Shown here: positions 1-6,826 of the stretch, piece by piece
How positions within the stretch are numbered: position 1 is the first letter of the stretch
Layout of the letters: each line of letters starts with the position of its first letter
From: DATHXC01 sp041662005
GTDB lineage: Bacteria; Pseudomonadota; Gammaproteobacteria; Burkholderiales; Methylophilaceae
Assembly: GCA_041662005.1 (NCBI GenBank)
Contig: JBAZTJ010000070.1
Span: 1-12,750 of the forward strand
Length of the DNA stretch: 12,750 nt
Direction: 5' to 3'
Made by a program: the position numbers and the translations under genes
The notes under the pieces: generated by a model
What the model saw: the letters and a program-made list of their open reading frames with translations, nothing else
Told to the model about the DNA's origin: nothing
The model's database searches: none

Positions 1-564
1 CATGGTGATCTGGCTGATGGCATCCGCCACATTCAATATCTGGCGCATATTTTCATCGTTACGCTTGATATTGATCTGATGCAGCTCCCTGGCTTCACGC
101 TCGTCGCTGATATCGCGTATGGCACCGGCAGACCTGACCGGCACACCGGCTTCATTGCGCACCGTAGTGGCACGCTCACGAAACCACACATAGCCACGAT
201 TAGCAGTCTTCAAGCGGTACTCGGCGCTGTAGGGTGTGCTGCCGCTGCTATCGTTAAGATGGGCGCTAAACGCCGCCAGCACTTGCTCCTTGTCCTCGTC
301 GTGTACCGCATTGACCCAGCTGTCCCAGCCATCAGGAAAGTCATGCTGTTTTTCATGCCCCAGCAGCTTTCTGAACTGCGCAGACCAGCGGATTCGGCTG
401 TCTTTATGGTCAGGGTCGCCATTGACCATATGCAATACCCACATGCCTTCGGTAATGGCTGAGTTGGCAAGCTCCATATCCGCCAGCCTTTGCCTGACCT
501 GGCTCAGTTCTGCCTGTAAGTTGCCCGCTTCGGATTCCGTGTTTTGCGCTAGCCCGTGCTTCAT
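1..564 (-). CDS. PAS-domain sensory protein, probably a methyl-accepting chemotaxis protein (3' part outside window)
   Basis: A minus-strand frame is open from an ATG at 564 to the window edge (188 codons, no stop), so the C-terminal part is missing. GGAG lies 5 nt before the ATG. Residues about 9-32 look like a short coiled coil. Residues about 35-155 form one PAS domain of the PAS_3 type: IRW near 58-60, DGWDSWVNAVHDEDK near 78-92, YSAEYRLKTANRGYVWFRE near 112-130 and a PAC-like end GAIRDIS near 148-153. The last visible residues (NDENMRQIL...ISQITM, about 169-188) resemble the start of a chemoreceptor signalling helix, where the methyl-accepting hairpin motif would follow. No membrane segment is visible, so it would be a soluble receptor. 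The PAS call is firm. Chemoreceptor rather than kinase or cyclase is an inference, supported by a sigma-28-like promoter upstream. Confidence 0.72.
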   Translation of the reverse strand, partial: MKHGLAQNTESEAGNLQAELSQVRQRLADMELANSAITEGMWVLHMVNGDPDHKDSRIRWSAQFRKLLGHEKQHDFPDGWDSWVNAVHDEDKEQVLAAFSAHLNDSSGSTPYSAEYRLKTANRGYVWFRERATTVRNEAGVPVRSAGAIRDISDEREARELHQINIKRNDENMRQILNVADAISQITM

Positions 565-600
565 AAAAACTCCGCTTTCGTTGGTGTGGTTACTCGTACT

Positions 601-627
601 TTATCGTATAAATCAAATGCGTGTTAT
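601..627 (-). promoter_or_regulatory. Possible sigma-28 (FliA)-type promoter for the PAS gene
   Basis: On the minus strand, ATAA (627-624), a 15-nt spacer and TACGATAA (608-601) resemble the flagellar consensus TAAA-N15-GCCGATAA; the CGATAA core is exact. The expected transcript start lies about 30 nt before the ATG at 564. Flagellar-class promoters commonly drive chemoreceptors, which fits the gene call. Several positions deviate and the call is by eye. Confidence 0.33.
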
Positions 628-628
628 A

Positions 629-644
629 TGCCCCTTAGAGAGTA
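629..644 (+). promoter_or_regulatory. Operator-like 7-2-7 inverted repeat upstream of the cupin gene
   Basis: TGCCCCT-TA-GAGAGTA is an imperfect inverted repeat with heptamer halves. It sits exactly 13 nt before ATTGTGG (658-664), which holds the putative -35 of the cupin promoter. The same layout occurs before tmd (9106-9121) and the permease (11200-11215). Extra half-site-like heptamers follow at once: TACCCCC at 643-649 and TACACTT on the minus strand at 657-651. It is the weakest of the three sites by itself; the conserved spacing is what supports it. It lies between divergent promoters and could also affect the PAS gene. Confidence 0.5.
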
Positions 645-658
645 CCCCCTAAGTGTAA

Positions 659-687
659 TTGTGGGTGCTGCTTACCGCCCTTATGAT
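659..687 (+). promoter_or_regulatory. Probable sigma-70 promoter of the cupin gene
   Basis: TTGTGG (659-664), a 17-nt spacer and TATGAT (682-687) predict a start near 694, about 33 nt before the ATG at 727. The -10 matches five of six consensus bases; the -35 is weak, as expected for an activated promoter. The tmd promoter has the same -35 hexamer and spacing. Confidence 0.5.
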
Positions 688-726
688 GAAATCTCCAAAT
701 AATCAGAATTTCTCAGGAGCAATCAC

Positions 727-1080
727 ATGGCGACAAAACCTTTCAAGTACAAGCAACAGGCAATTAAAGACCAACAACCCAGCATGAACGTAGACGGCGT
801 ACCAGCTTGGCTGGGCGATACTTTCGTTTCTGCGGACAAGGACAAAACCATCTGTGCCGGTTTTTTCCGCCTGGAAAAGGGTAACTCCTTGGTCTACGAC
901 TACGATTACGAAGAAATGAAAATCATCGTCGAAGGCGAATTCATCATCTCTGATGAAACCGGGCAGAAAGTCACCGGCAAGCCAGGCGACGTATTTTATT
1001 TCCCTTCAGGCAGCCGCATCACTTTTGAAACCCCTAACTACGCGATTGGTTTCTTCTGCGGTCAGCGCCAGCCACTGTAA
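727..1080 (+). CDS. Small EutQ-like cupin-fold protein
   Basis: The product is 117 residues, single domain, with no signal peptide or membrane segment, so probably cytoplasmic. AGGAG lies 7 nt before the ATG. The beta-barrel core runs from about residue 40 to 112. YDYDYEEMKIIVEGEF (57-72) matches cupin motif 1 and GDVFYFPSGSRITFET (87-102) matches motif 2 with its P-x-G turn. The histidines that normally bind metal in both motifs are absent, as in EutQ-type cupins, so a metal-dependent dioxygenase role is unlikely. The chain is much shorter than full EutQ. It is monocistronic, converges on etfA, and its promoter shares the operator layout of tmd. A sensor, binding or stabilising role for an amine-linked compound is possible; the biochemical function is unknown. 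Confidence 0.8.
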   Translation: MATKPFKYKQQAIKDQQPSMNVDGVPAWLGDTFVSADKDKTICAGFFRLEKGNSLVYDYDYEEMKIIVEGEFIISDETGQKVTGKPGDVFYFPSGSRITFETPNYAIGFFCGQRQPL

Positions 1081-1102
1081 GTACTCGCTGTTAGCGAGTA
1101 CT
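1080..1102 (+). repeat. Perfect hairpin directly after the cupin stop codon
   Basis: AGTACTCGCT, loop GTT, AGCGAGTACT gives a 10-bp perfect stem with a 3-nt loop that begins on the last base of the TAA stop. No T-run follows, so it is probably a 3'-end stabiliser or accessory to the terminator at 1114. Confidence 0.6.
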
Positions 1103-1113
1103 ACTTAGTAAAA

Positions 1114-1147
1114 CCCCTGCATGCTATGCGTGCAGGGGATTTGTTTT
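1114..1147 (+). terminator. Rho-independent terminator of the cupin gene, possibly bidirectional
   Basis: CCCCTGCATGC (1114-1124), loop TAT and GCGTGCAGGGG (1128-1138) form an 11-bp stem. Its one imperfect pair is a G-U wobble only in the plus-strand transcript. ATTTGTTTT (1139-1147) follows. On the other strand the stem is followed by TTTTAC, so it could also stop transcripts leaving etfA, with one A-C mismatch near the loop. Confidence 0.8.
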
Positions 1148-1172
1148 GGTGCCGGAAATTACTTCTTGAATA

Positions 1173-1199
1173 TGCGCTGTAGCAGTCTGCTACAGCGCA
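1173..1199 (-). terminator. 12-bp perfect hairpin downstream of etfA
   Basis: TGCGCTGTAGCA, a 3-nt loop and TGCTACAGCGCA form a perfect 12-bp stem 19 nt beyond the etfA stop codon. The minus-strand sequence after it (TATTCAAG) is not a good T-run. It may be a weak terminator or an RNA 3'-end protector, with the stem at 1114-1138 as backup. Confidence 0.5.
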
Positions 1200-1218
1200 C
1201 TTGCTTTAAGCTAGCTCA

Positions 1219-2181
1219 CTATGCGAGCTGGCTGGCCAGCTCTTCCTGTATATCAAAAATATCCGCCACGATACCGTACTTGGCGATGGTGAAAATCGAA
1301 GCGCCAGGGTCGGTATTCACCGCCACTATGGTAGGCACGTGTTTCATGCCCGCCATGTGCTGAATGGAGCCGGAAATCCCCATGGCCACATACAGCTTGC
1401 AAGAGCCGACCACCTTGCCGGACTGACCTACCTGCCGCGATTTTGGCAACCAGCCGGCATCGGCAATCGGACGTGAGCAGCACAGTGTAGCGCCAGCGGT
1501 TTCTGCCAGTTCCCTGAACTCTTCGACATTGGTTTCTTCGCCTATGCCACGGCCTATGGACATGATAAATTCCACGGTGGTGATATCGATATCATTGCCA
1601 CCACCCATTTCGATGTATTCGCGGTTTTTACTGCGCGATTGCTGGGAAGCGAGATCAAGCGCGCTGACCGCCGGCGAGGCTGAACCTTCCAGCGGTTTGT
1701 ACACGCTGGCACGCACGGTGAGCACCACCAGCGACTTGCCGGGGAAATCGACTTCCACGTTAACTTTCTGGTTATAGCCGCCACGCGTCGCTACCAGCTC
1801 AGCGCCGTCATATTCCAGCTTGAACACGTCCGAAGCAAAGCCATACTGACCCTTGCTTGCCAGCGTAGCGGCATAGCCCAGGCTATCCACACTATGCGCC
1901 AGTAGTACGACAGCGGGTGTCTTGGAGGCGATCAGTGCTTCCACCGCTGCGGTGTAAATATCCGGGTCAAACTCGCTGGTGGCAGCCTTCACCGTAATAA
2001 CTTCATCTACACCCTGCACCGATAATGCCGGTGCATAACCTGATGCTTCGCTGCCGATCACGGCCACCAGCACCTTGTCATCTGCGGACTGCTTGAGCTC
2101 CTGCGCCGCAGCGATGAGCTCGAAAGTAACCGGGCGCAGCGCTTGCTGCCTGTGTTCTGCAATGACTAATATGGTCTTCAT
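1219..2181 (-). CDS. etfA: Electron transfer flavoprotein alpha subunit
   Basis: The product is 320 residues and is the FAD-binding partner of EtfB; together they carry electrons from trimethylamine dehydrogenase to the membrane quinone reductase. The N-terminal domain starts with the family's ILVIAEH. The C-terminal FAD domain spans about 200-320 and includes SRPIADAGW (236-244), where Arg237 matches the flavin-tuning arginine of the W3A1 protein, and the ETF-alpha signature LYVAMGISGSIQHMAGM (263-279). DPGASIF at 291-297 completes the FAD site. I recognise it as very close to the M. methylotrophus W3A1 alpha subunit. The ATG is 2 nt past the etfB stop and its AAGGAG lies inside the last etfB codons, so the two are translationally coupled and made in equal amounts. 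Confidence 0.97.
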   Translation of the reverse strand: MKTILVIAEHRQQALRPVTFELIAAAQELKQSADDKVLVAVIGSEASGYAPALSVQGVDEVITVKAATSEFDPDIYTAAVEALIASKTPAVVLLAHSVDSLGYAATLASKGQYGFASDVFKLEYDGAELVATRGGYNQKVNVEVDFPGKSLVVLTVRASVYKPLEGSASPAVSALDLASQQSRSKNREYIEMGGGNDIDITTVEFIMSIGRGIGEETNVEEFRELAETAGATLCCSRPIADAGWLPKSRQVGQSGKVVGSCKLYVAMGISGSIQHMAGMKHVPTIVAVNTDPGASIFTIAKYGIVADIFDIQEELASQLA

Positions 2182-2183
2182 GC

Positions 2184-2978
2184 TTATTCTCCTTTGTATT
2201 CTTTGATGATCTGTATCAAGCGGCTGGCCTGCTCGGCTACGGTGCCCTCTATCATCTGCGCACGTCCCTTGGTGGGGATATACATACGGCGTACCCGCGA
2301 CATGGCACTACCGGCACCCACTTCAGCAGGGCTCAGGCCCAAGTCGGCCAGGCTCATTTCATCGATAGGCTTGGCTGCCGCCTGCTTGATGCCGCGTAGC
2401 GAGGCATAACGCGGTTTGTTGATACCCAGTTGGATGGTGAGCACGGCCGGGCAAATGATTTCTACTTCCTGCAGCATGCCGCCTTCCAGCTCGCGGCGGA
2501 TAACCGCGCTATTGGCGCCCGGGTTGTATTGCAGATCCGCTACCACCGCAGCGTGCGGCCAATCCAGGTAGGCTGCGGTAGAGATGCCGGTGGCGGCATA
2601 CGACTGATCCGATGACTGCACCCCGGCAAACACCATATCCGGCGCTTCTTTTTTCACCACGGCGGCAAGGATGCGGCCGATAACGATGGAATCCGAACCC
2701 TCTATGCTGTCATCCCATACCCGGATAGCACGGTCTGCACCCTTGGCCAGGCATTTACGCAGGCTTTCATCGACACGCTCAGGGCCTATCGACACCACCA
2801 CCACCTCGACTTCACCGGTGCTGGCTTCCTTGATCTTCATGGCTTCTTCAAGTGAGAAGTCATCCCATTCATTCAGGTCGTAGATCAGGAAATCCTCATC
2901 CACGTCTTTTTCATCGGCACGGATCTCGAAATCGTCATCCAGTGCTGCCACCTGTTTTACTGCGACTAATATTTTCAC
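2184..2978 (-). CDS. etfB: Electron transfer flavoprotein beta subunit
   Basis: The product is 264 residues and is the AMP-binding ETF subunit that docks on the dehydrogenase. I chose the GTG start at 2978: AGGAG lies 9 nt upstream and the product then begins MKILVAVKQ like W3A1 EtfB. The frame continues open upstream to 3143, but that would overlap the preceding gene. The ETF-beta signature is seen at about 162-182 (RELEGGMLQEVEIICPAVLTI). The recognition loop NKPRYASLRGI follows, with Leu194 at the position of the W3A1 anchor residue that inserts into TMADH. It is cotranscribed with etfA. A 76-bp gap separates it from the repeat-protein gene, and I could not find a convincing promoter in that gap. 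Confidence 0.97.
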   Translation of the reverse strand: MKILVAVKQVAALDDDFEIRADEKDVDEDFLIYDLNEWDDFSLEEAMKIKEASTGEVEVVVVSIGPERVDESLRKCLAKGADRAIRVWDDSIEGSDSIVIGRILAAVVKKEAPDMVFAGVQSSDQSYAATGISTAAYLDWPHAAVVADLQYNPGANSAVIRRELEGGMLQEVEIICPAVLTIQLGINKPRYASLRGIKQAAAKPIDEMSLADLGLSPAEVGAGSAMSRVRRMYIPTKGRAQMIEGTVAEQASRLIQIIKEYKGE

Positions 2979-3054
2979 GGTTCTTTTCTCCTGGTTACAC
3001 TTTTTTCTGTCATTACATGGGCTGCTGTTTCTGCTTACTTTGTTGCAATAGCTA

Positions 3055-4485
3055 CTACTGAACGCTGTGATGGATAAGCTTGCGATGCGGCCGGCCCATG
3101 CTCGCGGCAAACCATTTCCAGGCGGCAAACCGCACCATGGCATCCGGGTCCTGGCATAGCGGCCACTTGTCTTCGTTTTTAAGTTTGAGGCTGGATGCCA
3201 GCATGACCCGATGCAGGTAGTACGGGTCCTCCAGCAGCGGCAACAACTGCTCGCGCTGCACCTCCTTGTTCAGGATCACGCCACGGCGGATATCCGCTTC
3301 TTCCGATTGCGCCAACTGCCTGAGGATGGCACGAGGCGTCTGCTGGTTACTGGCCACGCCGCTCAACACATCCACATCGCTGTCTTTGGCAAGCTGCGCC
3401 ATCAGGCAGGAGGTAGCGTTGGGCTGGTAAGCCACGGCCGCACGCACCCAGGCACTGTTATCCTGCGCCAGCTGTTCTAATAAATGGATGGTGCAGCGCG
3501 GGTTGCGCGCCACAGCACGGCGCACTTCCACATGCGCATCCGCCGCCAGATTTTGTAAAATGGCGCGCGGCACAACAGGGTTGCGCGCCAGCCACTGGCG
3601 TACCCAGTGGTCGCGGTCCTCGGCAAAGCGGCCGATTAAAGCCGGGGTCAAATCGCGCCTGGCAGCCAGGGCACGCCGCACCAAGGCCGCACTGTCGGTG
3701 CTCAAATCCTTCACCACTGCGGGCGGGCATGCCGCATGGGCCGCAATCGCACCGCGCACGGCGGCATCGCTGCTGTGGGCGAGCCGCTGCAGTAGCGGCA
3801 GGCTCAATCTGGCGTGCCTGGCCAGTGCTCGTTGCAACAAAATATCATCGGCCTGCGAGGCAATATCCATGAGGCTCTCAGGGCAGCGCTCATGCGCCAG
3901 CACCGCTGCCTGTAACTGCCGATCTCCACGCAGGTAAAGTGTTTGCAGCAACTCGGCCGGGGTGGCTGCATGTACTGCGATGTCTTTATCCAGCACGGCT
4001 GGCTGGCGCTGTGCCAACTGCTTGAGGATGCTGGCATTGCTGGCCGGGTTGCGGCAGATCAGCCGCAGTGTGGCTGCGTCCTCACTGTTTTCCACCATAT
4101 GCTGCAACAGCATGGGCGGGGTATTGTGATGGCGTGCAATCAGGCCGCGCAAACTGGCACGTAACCCGGCACGTAGAGAACTATCCTGATCCAGGCCATA
4201 GCTGCTCACCAGCGCCTGCTCGGGCGCATTAGGGTTGCTGTCAACGCGGCGTTGTACTGCGCCATCATGTTGTCTTGCCAGCGCCGCCAGCACGGCACCC
4301 GGCGTATGTTCCCAGCGCGCCAGCGCCAGCATATCGCGACGCCGCGCGAACATCACTGACTCCAGCTGCTTCTGTTCGCTGCCGGTAGCAATCTCGTACA
4401 CGGCGGCAGCGGCATGGATATCGCCGCTATCCAGCGCCTGCGCGACCAGTGCACTGGCGGTGCGCGGAATATCCAATGCCTGCAT
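3055..4485 (-). CDS. Leucine-rich-repeat-variant (LRV/HEAT-like) helical repeat protein of unknown role
   Basis: Nearly the whole chain is a tandem array of about 14 repeats of 23-24 residues with the pattern VRxxxAxNPxxPxxLLxxLAxD. The clearest copies include VRQWLARNPVVPRAILQNLA, VRRAVARNPRCTIHLLEQLA and IRRGVILNKE. This is the LRV type of alpha-superhelix known from Azotobacter, but the N-terminal cysteine cluster of that protein is absent here. There is no signal peptide or membrane segment. The start is uncertain: ATG at 4485 has AAAGG 4 nt upstream (476 aa), while in-frame ATGs at 4530 and 4566 have poor spacing, and the 4566 one overlaps the preceding gene. It sits between the FeS oxidoreductase and etfBA on the same strand, so a scaffold or assembly role for the electron-transfer proteins is possible. 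This is inference only. Confidence 0.8.
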   Translation of the reverse strand: MQALDIPRTASALVAQALDSGDIHAAAAVYEIATGSEQKQLESVMFARRRDMLALARWEHTPGAVLAALARQHDGAVQRRVDSNPNAPEQALVSSYGLDQDSSLRAGLRASLRGLIARHHNTPPMLLQHMVENSEDAATLRLICRNPASNASILKQLAQRQPAVLDKDIAVHAATPAELLQTLYLRGDRQLQAAVLAHERCPESLMDIASQADDILLQRALARHARLSLPLLQRLAHSSDAAVRGAIAAHAACPPAVVKDLSTDSAALVRRALAARRDLTPALIGRFAEDRDHWVRQWLARNPVVPRAILQNLAADAHVEVRRAVARNPRCTIHLLEQLAQDNSAWVRAAVAYQPNATSCLMAQLAKDSDVDVLSGVASNQQTPRAILRQLAQSEEADIRRGVILNKEVQREQLLPLLEDPYYLHRVMLASSLKLKNEDKWPLCQDPDAMVRFAAWKWFAASMGRPHRKLIHHSVQ

Positions 4486-4537
4486 ATCACCTTTGCGGAT
4501 GTCTGATGGCCGGTTAGTCAACAGCGGCATCTCCAAT

Positions 4538-6661
4538 TTAAGCAGCGACGTCGACCACGGCATCATCGAATTCCACGCATTCTTCTATCAGTTCTATCAG
4601 TTCCCGCACGACAAACTTGCCTTCATAGCCGGAGGTCTTGAGTGCGTCCTCGAACATGGTGAGGTCTTTCGGGCAGGACACCACGAACACCTGCAGGCCG
4701 TCGATCACCGCCGCTTCCTTCATGCGGTTCTGCGATGGCTTTTCGGTGCCGACTGGATCAGGAATCCAGATGCGCCCGCCGCCAGCACCACAGCAGAATG
4801 AGTTGTCCTTGGTGCGGCCCATTTCAACCAGTTCACAGCCCAGCATCTGGATGATGTCGCGCGGTGCATCGTAGCCCTTGTTAAAACGGCCAAGATGGCA
4901 AGGGTCATGGAAGGTCACGCGGTAATCCAGCTTCTTCTTCAGTTTCAGCTTGCCTTCCAGCAACAGTTTTCGCACCACGGTGCTGTAATGCTGTATCTCA
5001 TAGCTGCCGCCGAAATCGGGGTACTCATTGCGGATGGTGTTGTAAGAATGCGGGTCGGTAGTGACGATGGAGTTGAATTCGCAGTCCTGCAGAGAGTTGA
5101 TATTGGAGGTCGCCAGGAACTCGTACAACCCTTCCTCGCCTACCCGCCGCACATCATTACCGGCGTTCATCTCGCCCTCGAACAGCAGGCCGAAATCCAC
5201 ACCAGCCTGGTGCATCAAGCGCGCATAAGCGCGGGTGACTTTCTGGTTACGCGGATCAAATGAGGCGTAGTCGCCGACGAACCACAGAATATCCACGGCT
5301 TCCTTGCGTGCATCCTTGATCTCGAATGCCAGCTCCTTGGCCCAGGTCGCGCGCTTGCGCTTGGATTCGCCGAAGGAGTTGCCGCTCTTGTGTATGGTTT
5401 GCAAGGTTTTCTCCAACAAGGGTTCCATGTTGCCGTCTTCCACCAGCTTGCGTCGCATCTGCACGATGATAGGCACATGCTCTACCGCGACCGGGCAAAT
5501 CTCCACACAGGCCAGGCAGGTACGGCAAGACCACAGCGTTTCCATGAACACCTGGCCCACATCCTTGCCGTGGATATCCAGCTCAGCCTCCTTGGGCAGT
5601 TCCTTGGCATTCAGGGTATGGTTGGCGAACTCACGCAACGAAAGAATCACATCACGCCGCGACAATGGCGCGCCCACGGCATTGGCCGGGCATGCCTCCT
5701 GGCAGCGGCCGCATTTGGTACAGGCATCCAGGTGCAGCAGGTTTTTCCAGGTCAGGTCGGTAATCATGGAATAGCCCGCGCTTTTTTGCTCATCCGGCAC
5801 GCGTGGCAAACGTCTGCCGGCCAATGGGTCTTTGAACATCAGCGAAGCCGCTGCGGTGAAAATATGCTTGATCTTGGTATAGGGAATCAGCGCGATAAAT
5901 GTCAGCGACAACAAGCCATGAAACCACCACAGGCCAGAGCGTAAGGTACCTGCGCCTTCAGCGCTAAAGCCCACAGCCTGCATGGCATGCGCCAGCACAG
6001 CGCCCACTGGCGACCACATGCGGTAATCCCACACTGCGGGGCGACCACTCAGCCATACCAGGCGGGTCGCCTCCAGAATGAAACCGGTAATGGCGATAAG
6101 GATGAATGACCACAGGAAAGCCCAGTCTTCGCGGCGATACTCGCTGCGATCGAAATCAGGGTCGCCGGGCTGCCTGTCCACACGCGCATAATTAAGCTTG
6201 GGCAGGTTCAGCCATTTGCGGCGATACATCATGTAGATGAGGCCGGCTATCAGGCCAGCGCCTGCAAGGTCCAGTACTAGTGAGAACCACAGGTAAAAAT
6301 TGCCGTACCAGAACCTGACACCGAACAAGGGTTCGAGGATGTCGTATTCCAACGTAATAGTGGAGGTGCCTATGAACAGCAACACGAAGCCGAGGAAAAT
6401 CAATCCATGTGCACGACCGGCTTTTTTGTCACGGCGCACCAGCGTGCGGTGCGTGGCCATGGTTTTCACCATGTCGACAAAACGGCGCCATAATTCGCCC
6501 CAGGAGCCATCTGACTTGCCTCGGCGGTATTTCCTGATCTGCGTATAGCAGCCGTAAATAAAACTGCCGATGGCGGCATAACCAAATACATAAAAGAGAT
6601 GGATAGCCTGTGGCTTGAAGCCTTCAAACAGTACTCTGGTAATTTCAATAGGGTCGGTCAT
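4538..6661 (-). CDS. Membrane FeS/CCG-domain oxidoreductase, probable ETF:quinone oxidoreductase (EtfD/DgcB-like)
   Basis: The product is 707 residues. The N-terminal 270 residues form a NarI-like membrane domain with helices near 19-40, 84-104, 118-146, 180-204 and 244-262; several histidines (e.g. H21, H85, H225, H248) could bind heme b. Two 4Fe-4S motifs follow: C314/C317/C320/C324 and C379/C382/C385/C389. The C-terminal half holds two CCG-type domains. The second keeps C588, C623-C624 and C663. The first (about 455-560) has no cysteine at the expected sites: GD at 463-464, N499, and DPHS at 536-539. Relatives such as mycobacterial EtfD, DgcB and bacterial EMO proteins pass ETF electrons to quinone; tmd upstream and etfBA downstream strongly suggest that role here. 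A GGAAGAGAG ribosome-binding stretch precedes the ATG. Family is certain; electron partner is inferred. Confidence 0.88.
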   Translation of the reverse strand: MTDPIEITRVLFEGFKPQAIHLFYVFGYAAIGSFIYGCYTQIRKYRRGKSDGSWGELWRRFVDMVKTMATHRTLVRRDKKAGRAHGLIFLGFVLLFIGTSTITLEYDILEPLFGVRFWYGNFYLWFSLVLDLAGAGLIAGLIYMMYRRKWLNLPKLNYARVDRQPGDPDFDRSEYRREDWAFLWSFILIAITGFILEATRLVWLSGRPAVWDYRMWSPVGAVLAHAMQAVGFSAEGAGTLRSGLWWFHGLLSLTFIALIPYTKIKHIFTAAASLMFKDPLAGRRLPRVPDEQKSAGYSMITDLTWKNLLHLDACTKCGRCQEACPANAVGAPLSRRDVILSLREFANHTLNAKELPKEAELDIHGKDVGQVFMETLWSCRTCLACVEICPVAVEHVPIIVQMRRKLVEDGNMEPLLEKTLQTIHKSGNSFGESKRKRATWAKELAFEIKDARKEAVDILWFVGDYASFDPRNQKVTRAYARLMHQAGVDFGLLFEGEMNAGNDVRRVGEEGLYEFLATSNINSLQDCEFNSIVTTDPHSYNTIRNEYPDFGGSYEIQHYSTVVRKLLLEGKLKLKKKLDYRVTFHDPCHLGRFNKGYDAPRDIIQMLGCELVEMGRTKDNSFCCGAGGGRIWIPDPVGTEKPSQNRMKEAAVIDGLQVFVVSCPKDLTMFEDALKTSGYEGKFVVRELIELIEECVEFDDAVVDVAA

Positions 6662-6772
6662 GGCTACTCTCTTCCGTGCTTCAGCATCTGAACATCAGCG
6701 CTTTTTTTATCTGCTTTAAATATTGGGTGCCTGTCATCAGGCCAGGGAATTCTGCGATAAGACTTTGGCAAC

Positions 6773-6805
6773 ACTGCCTCCACCCACACGAGGGGCAGAG
6801 GCAGT
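6773..6805 (-). repeat. Stem-loop between tmd and the FeS oxidoreductase gene
   Basis: ACTGCCTC (6773-6780) and GAGGCAGT (6798-6805) form an 8-bp perfect stem with a 17-nt loop that can pair further through CCC/GGG. It lies about 20 nt after the tmd stop in a 165-bp gap. No T-run follows on the minus strand, so it is more likely an attenuating or RNA-stabilising element than a full terminator. It could keep the abundant tmd message above the level of the downstream genes. Confidence 0.45.
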
Positions 6806-6826
6806 TTGCTAAGGCAATGCTAAGTG

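Noticed and set aside
79..462. 127-codon plus-strand ORF at the left end
   Set aside because: It is antisense to the PAS-domain frame, which has clear domain motifs, a ribosome-binding site and an open end.
2979..3143. Upstream extension of etfB to ATG 3143
   Set aside because: It would overlap the LRV gene; the GTG at 2978 has AGGAG and gives the exact family N-terminus.
4235..4801. 188-codon plus-strand ORF
   Set aside because: It lies antisense across two well-supported genes (the LRV protein and the FeS oxidoreductase), has low-complexity composition and matches no family.
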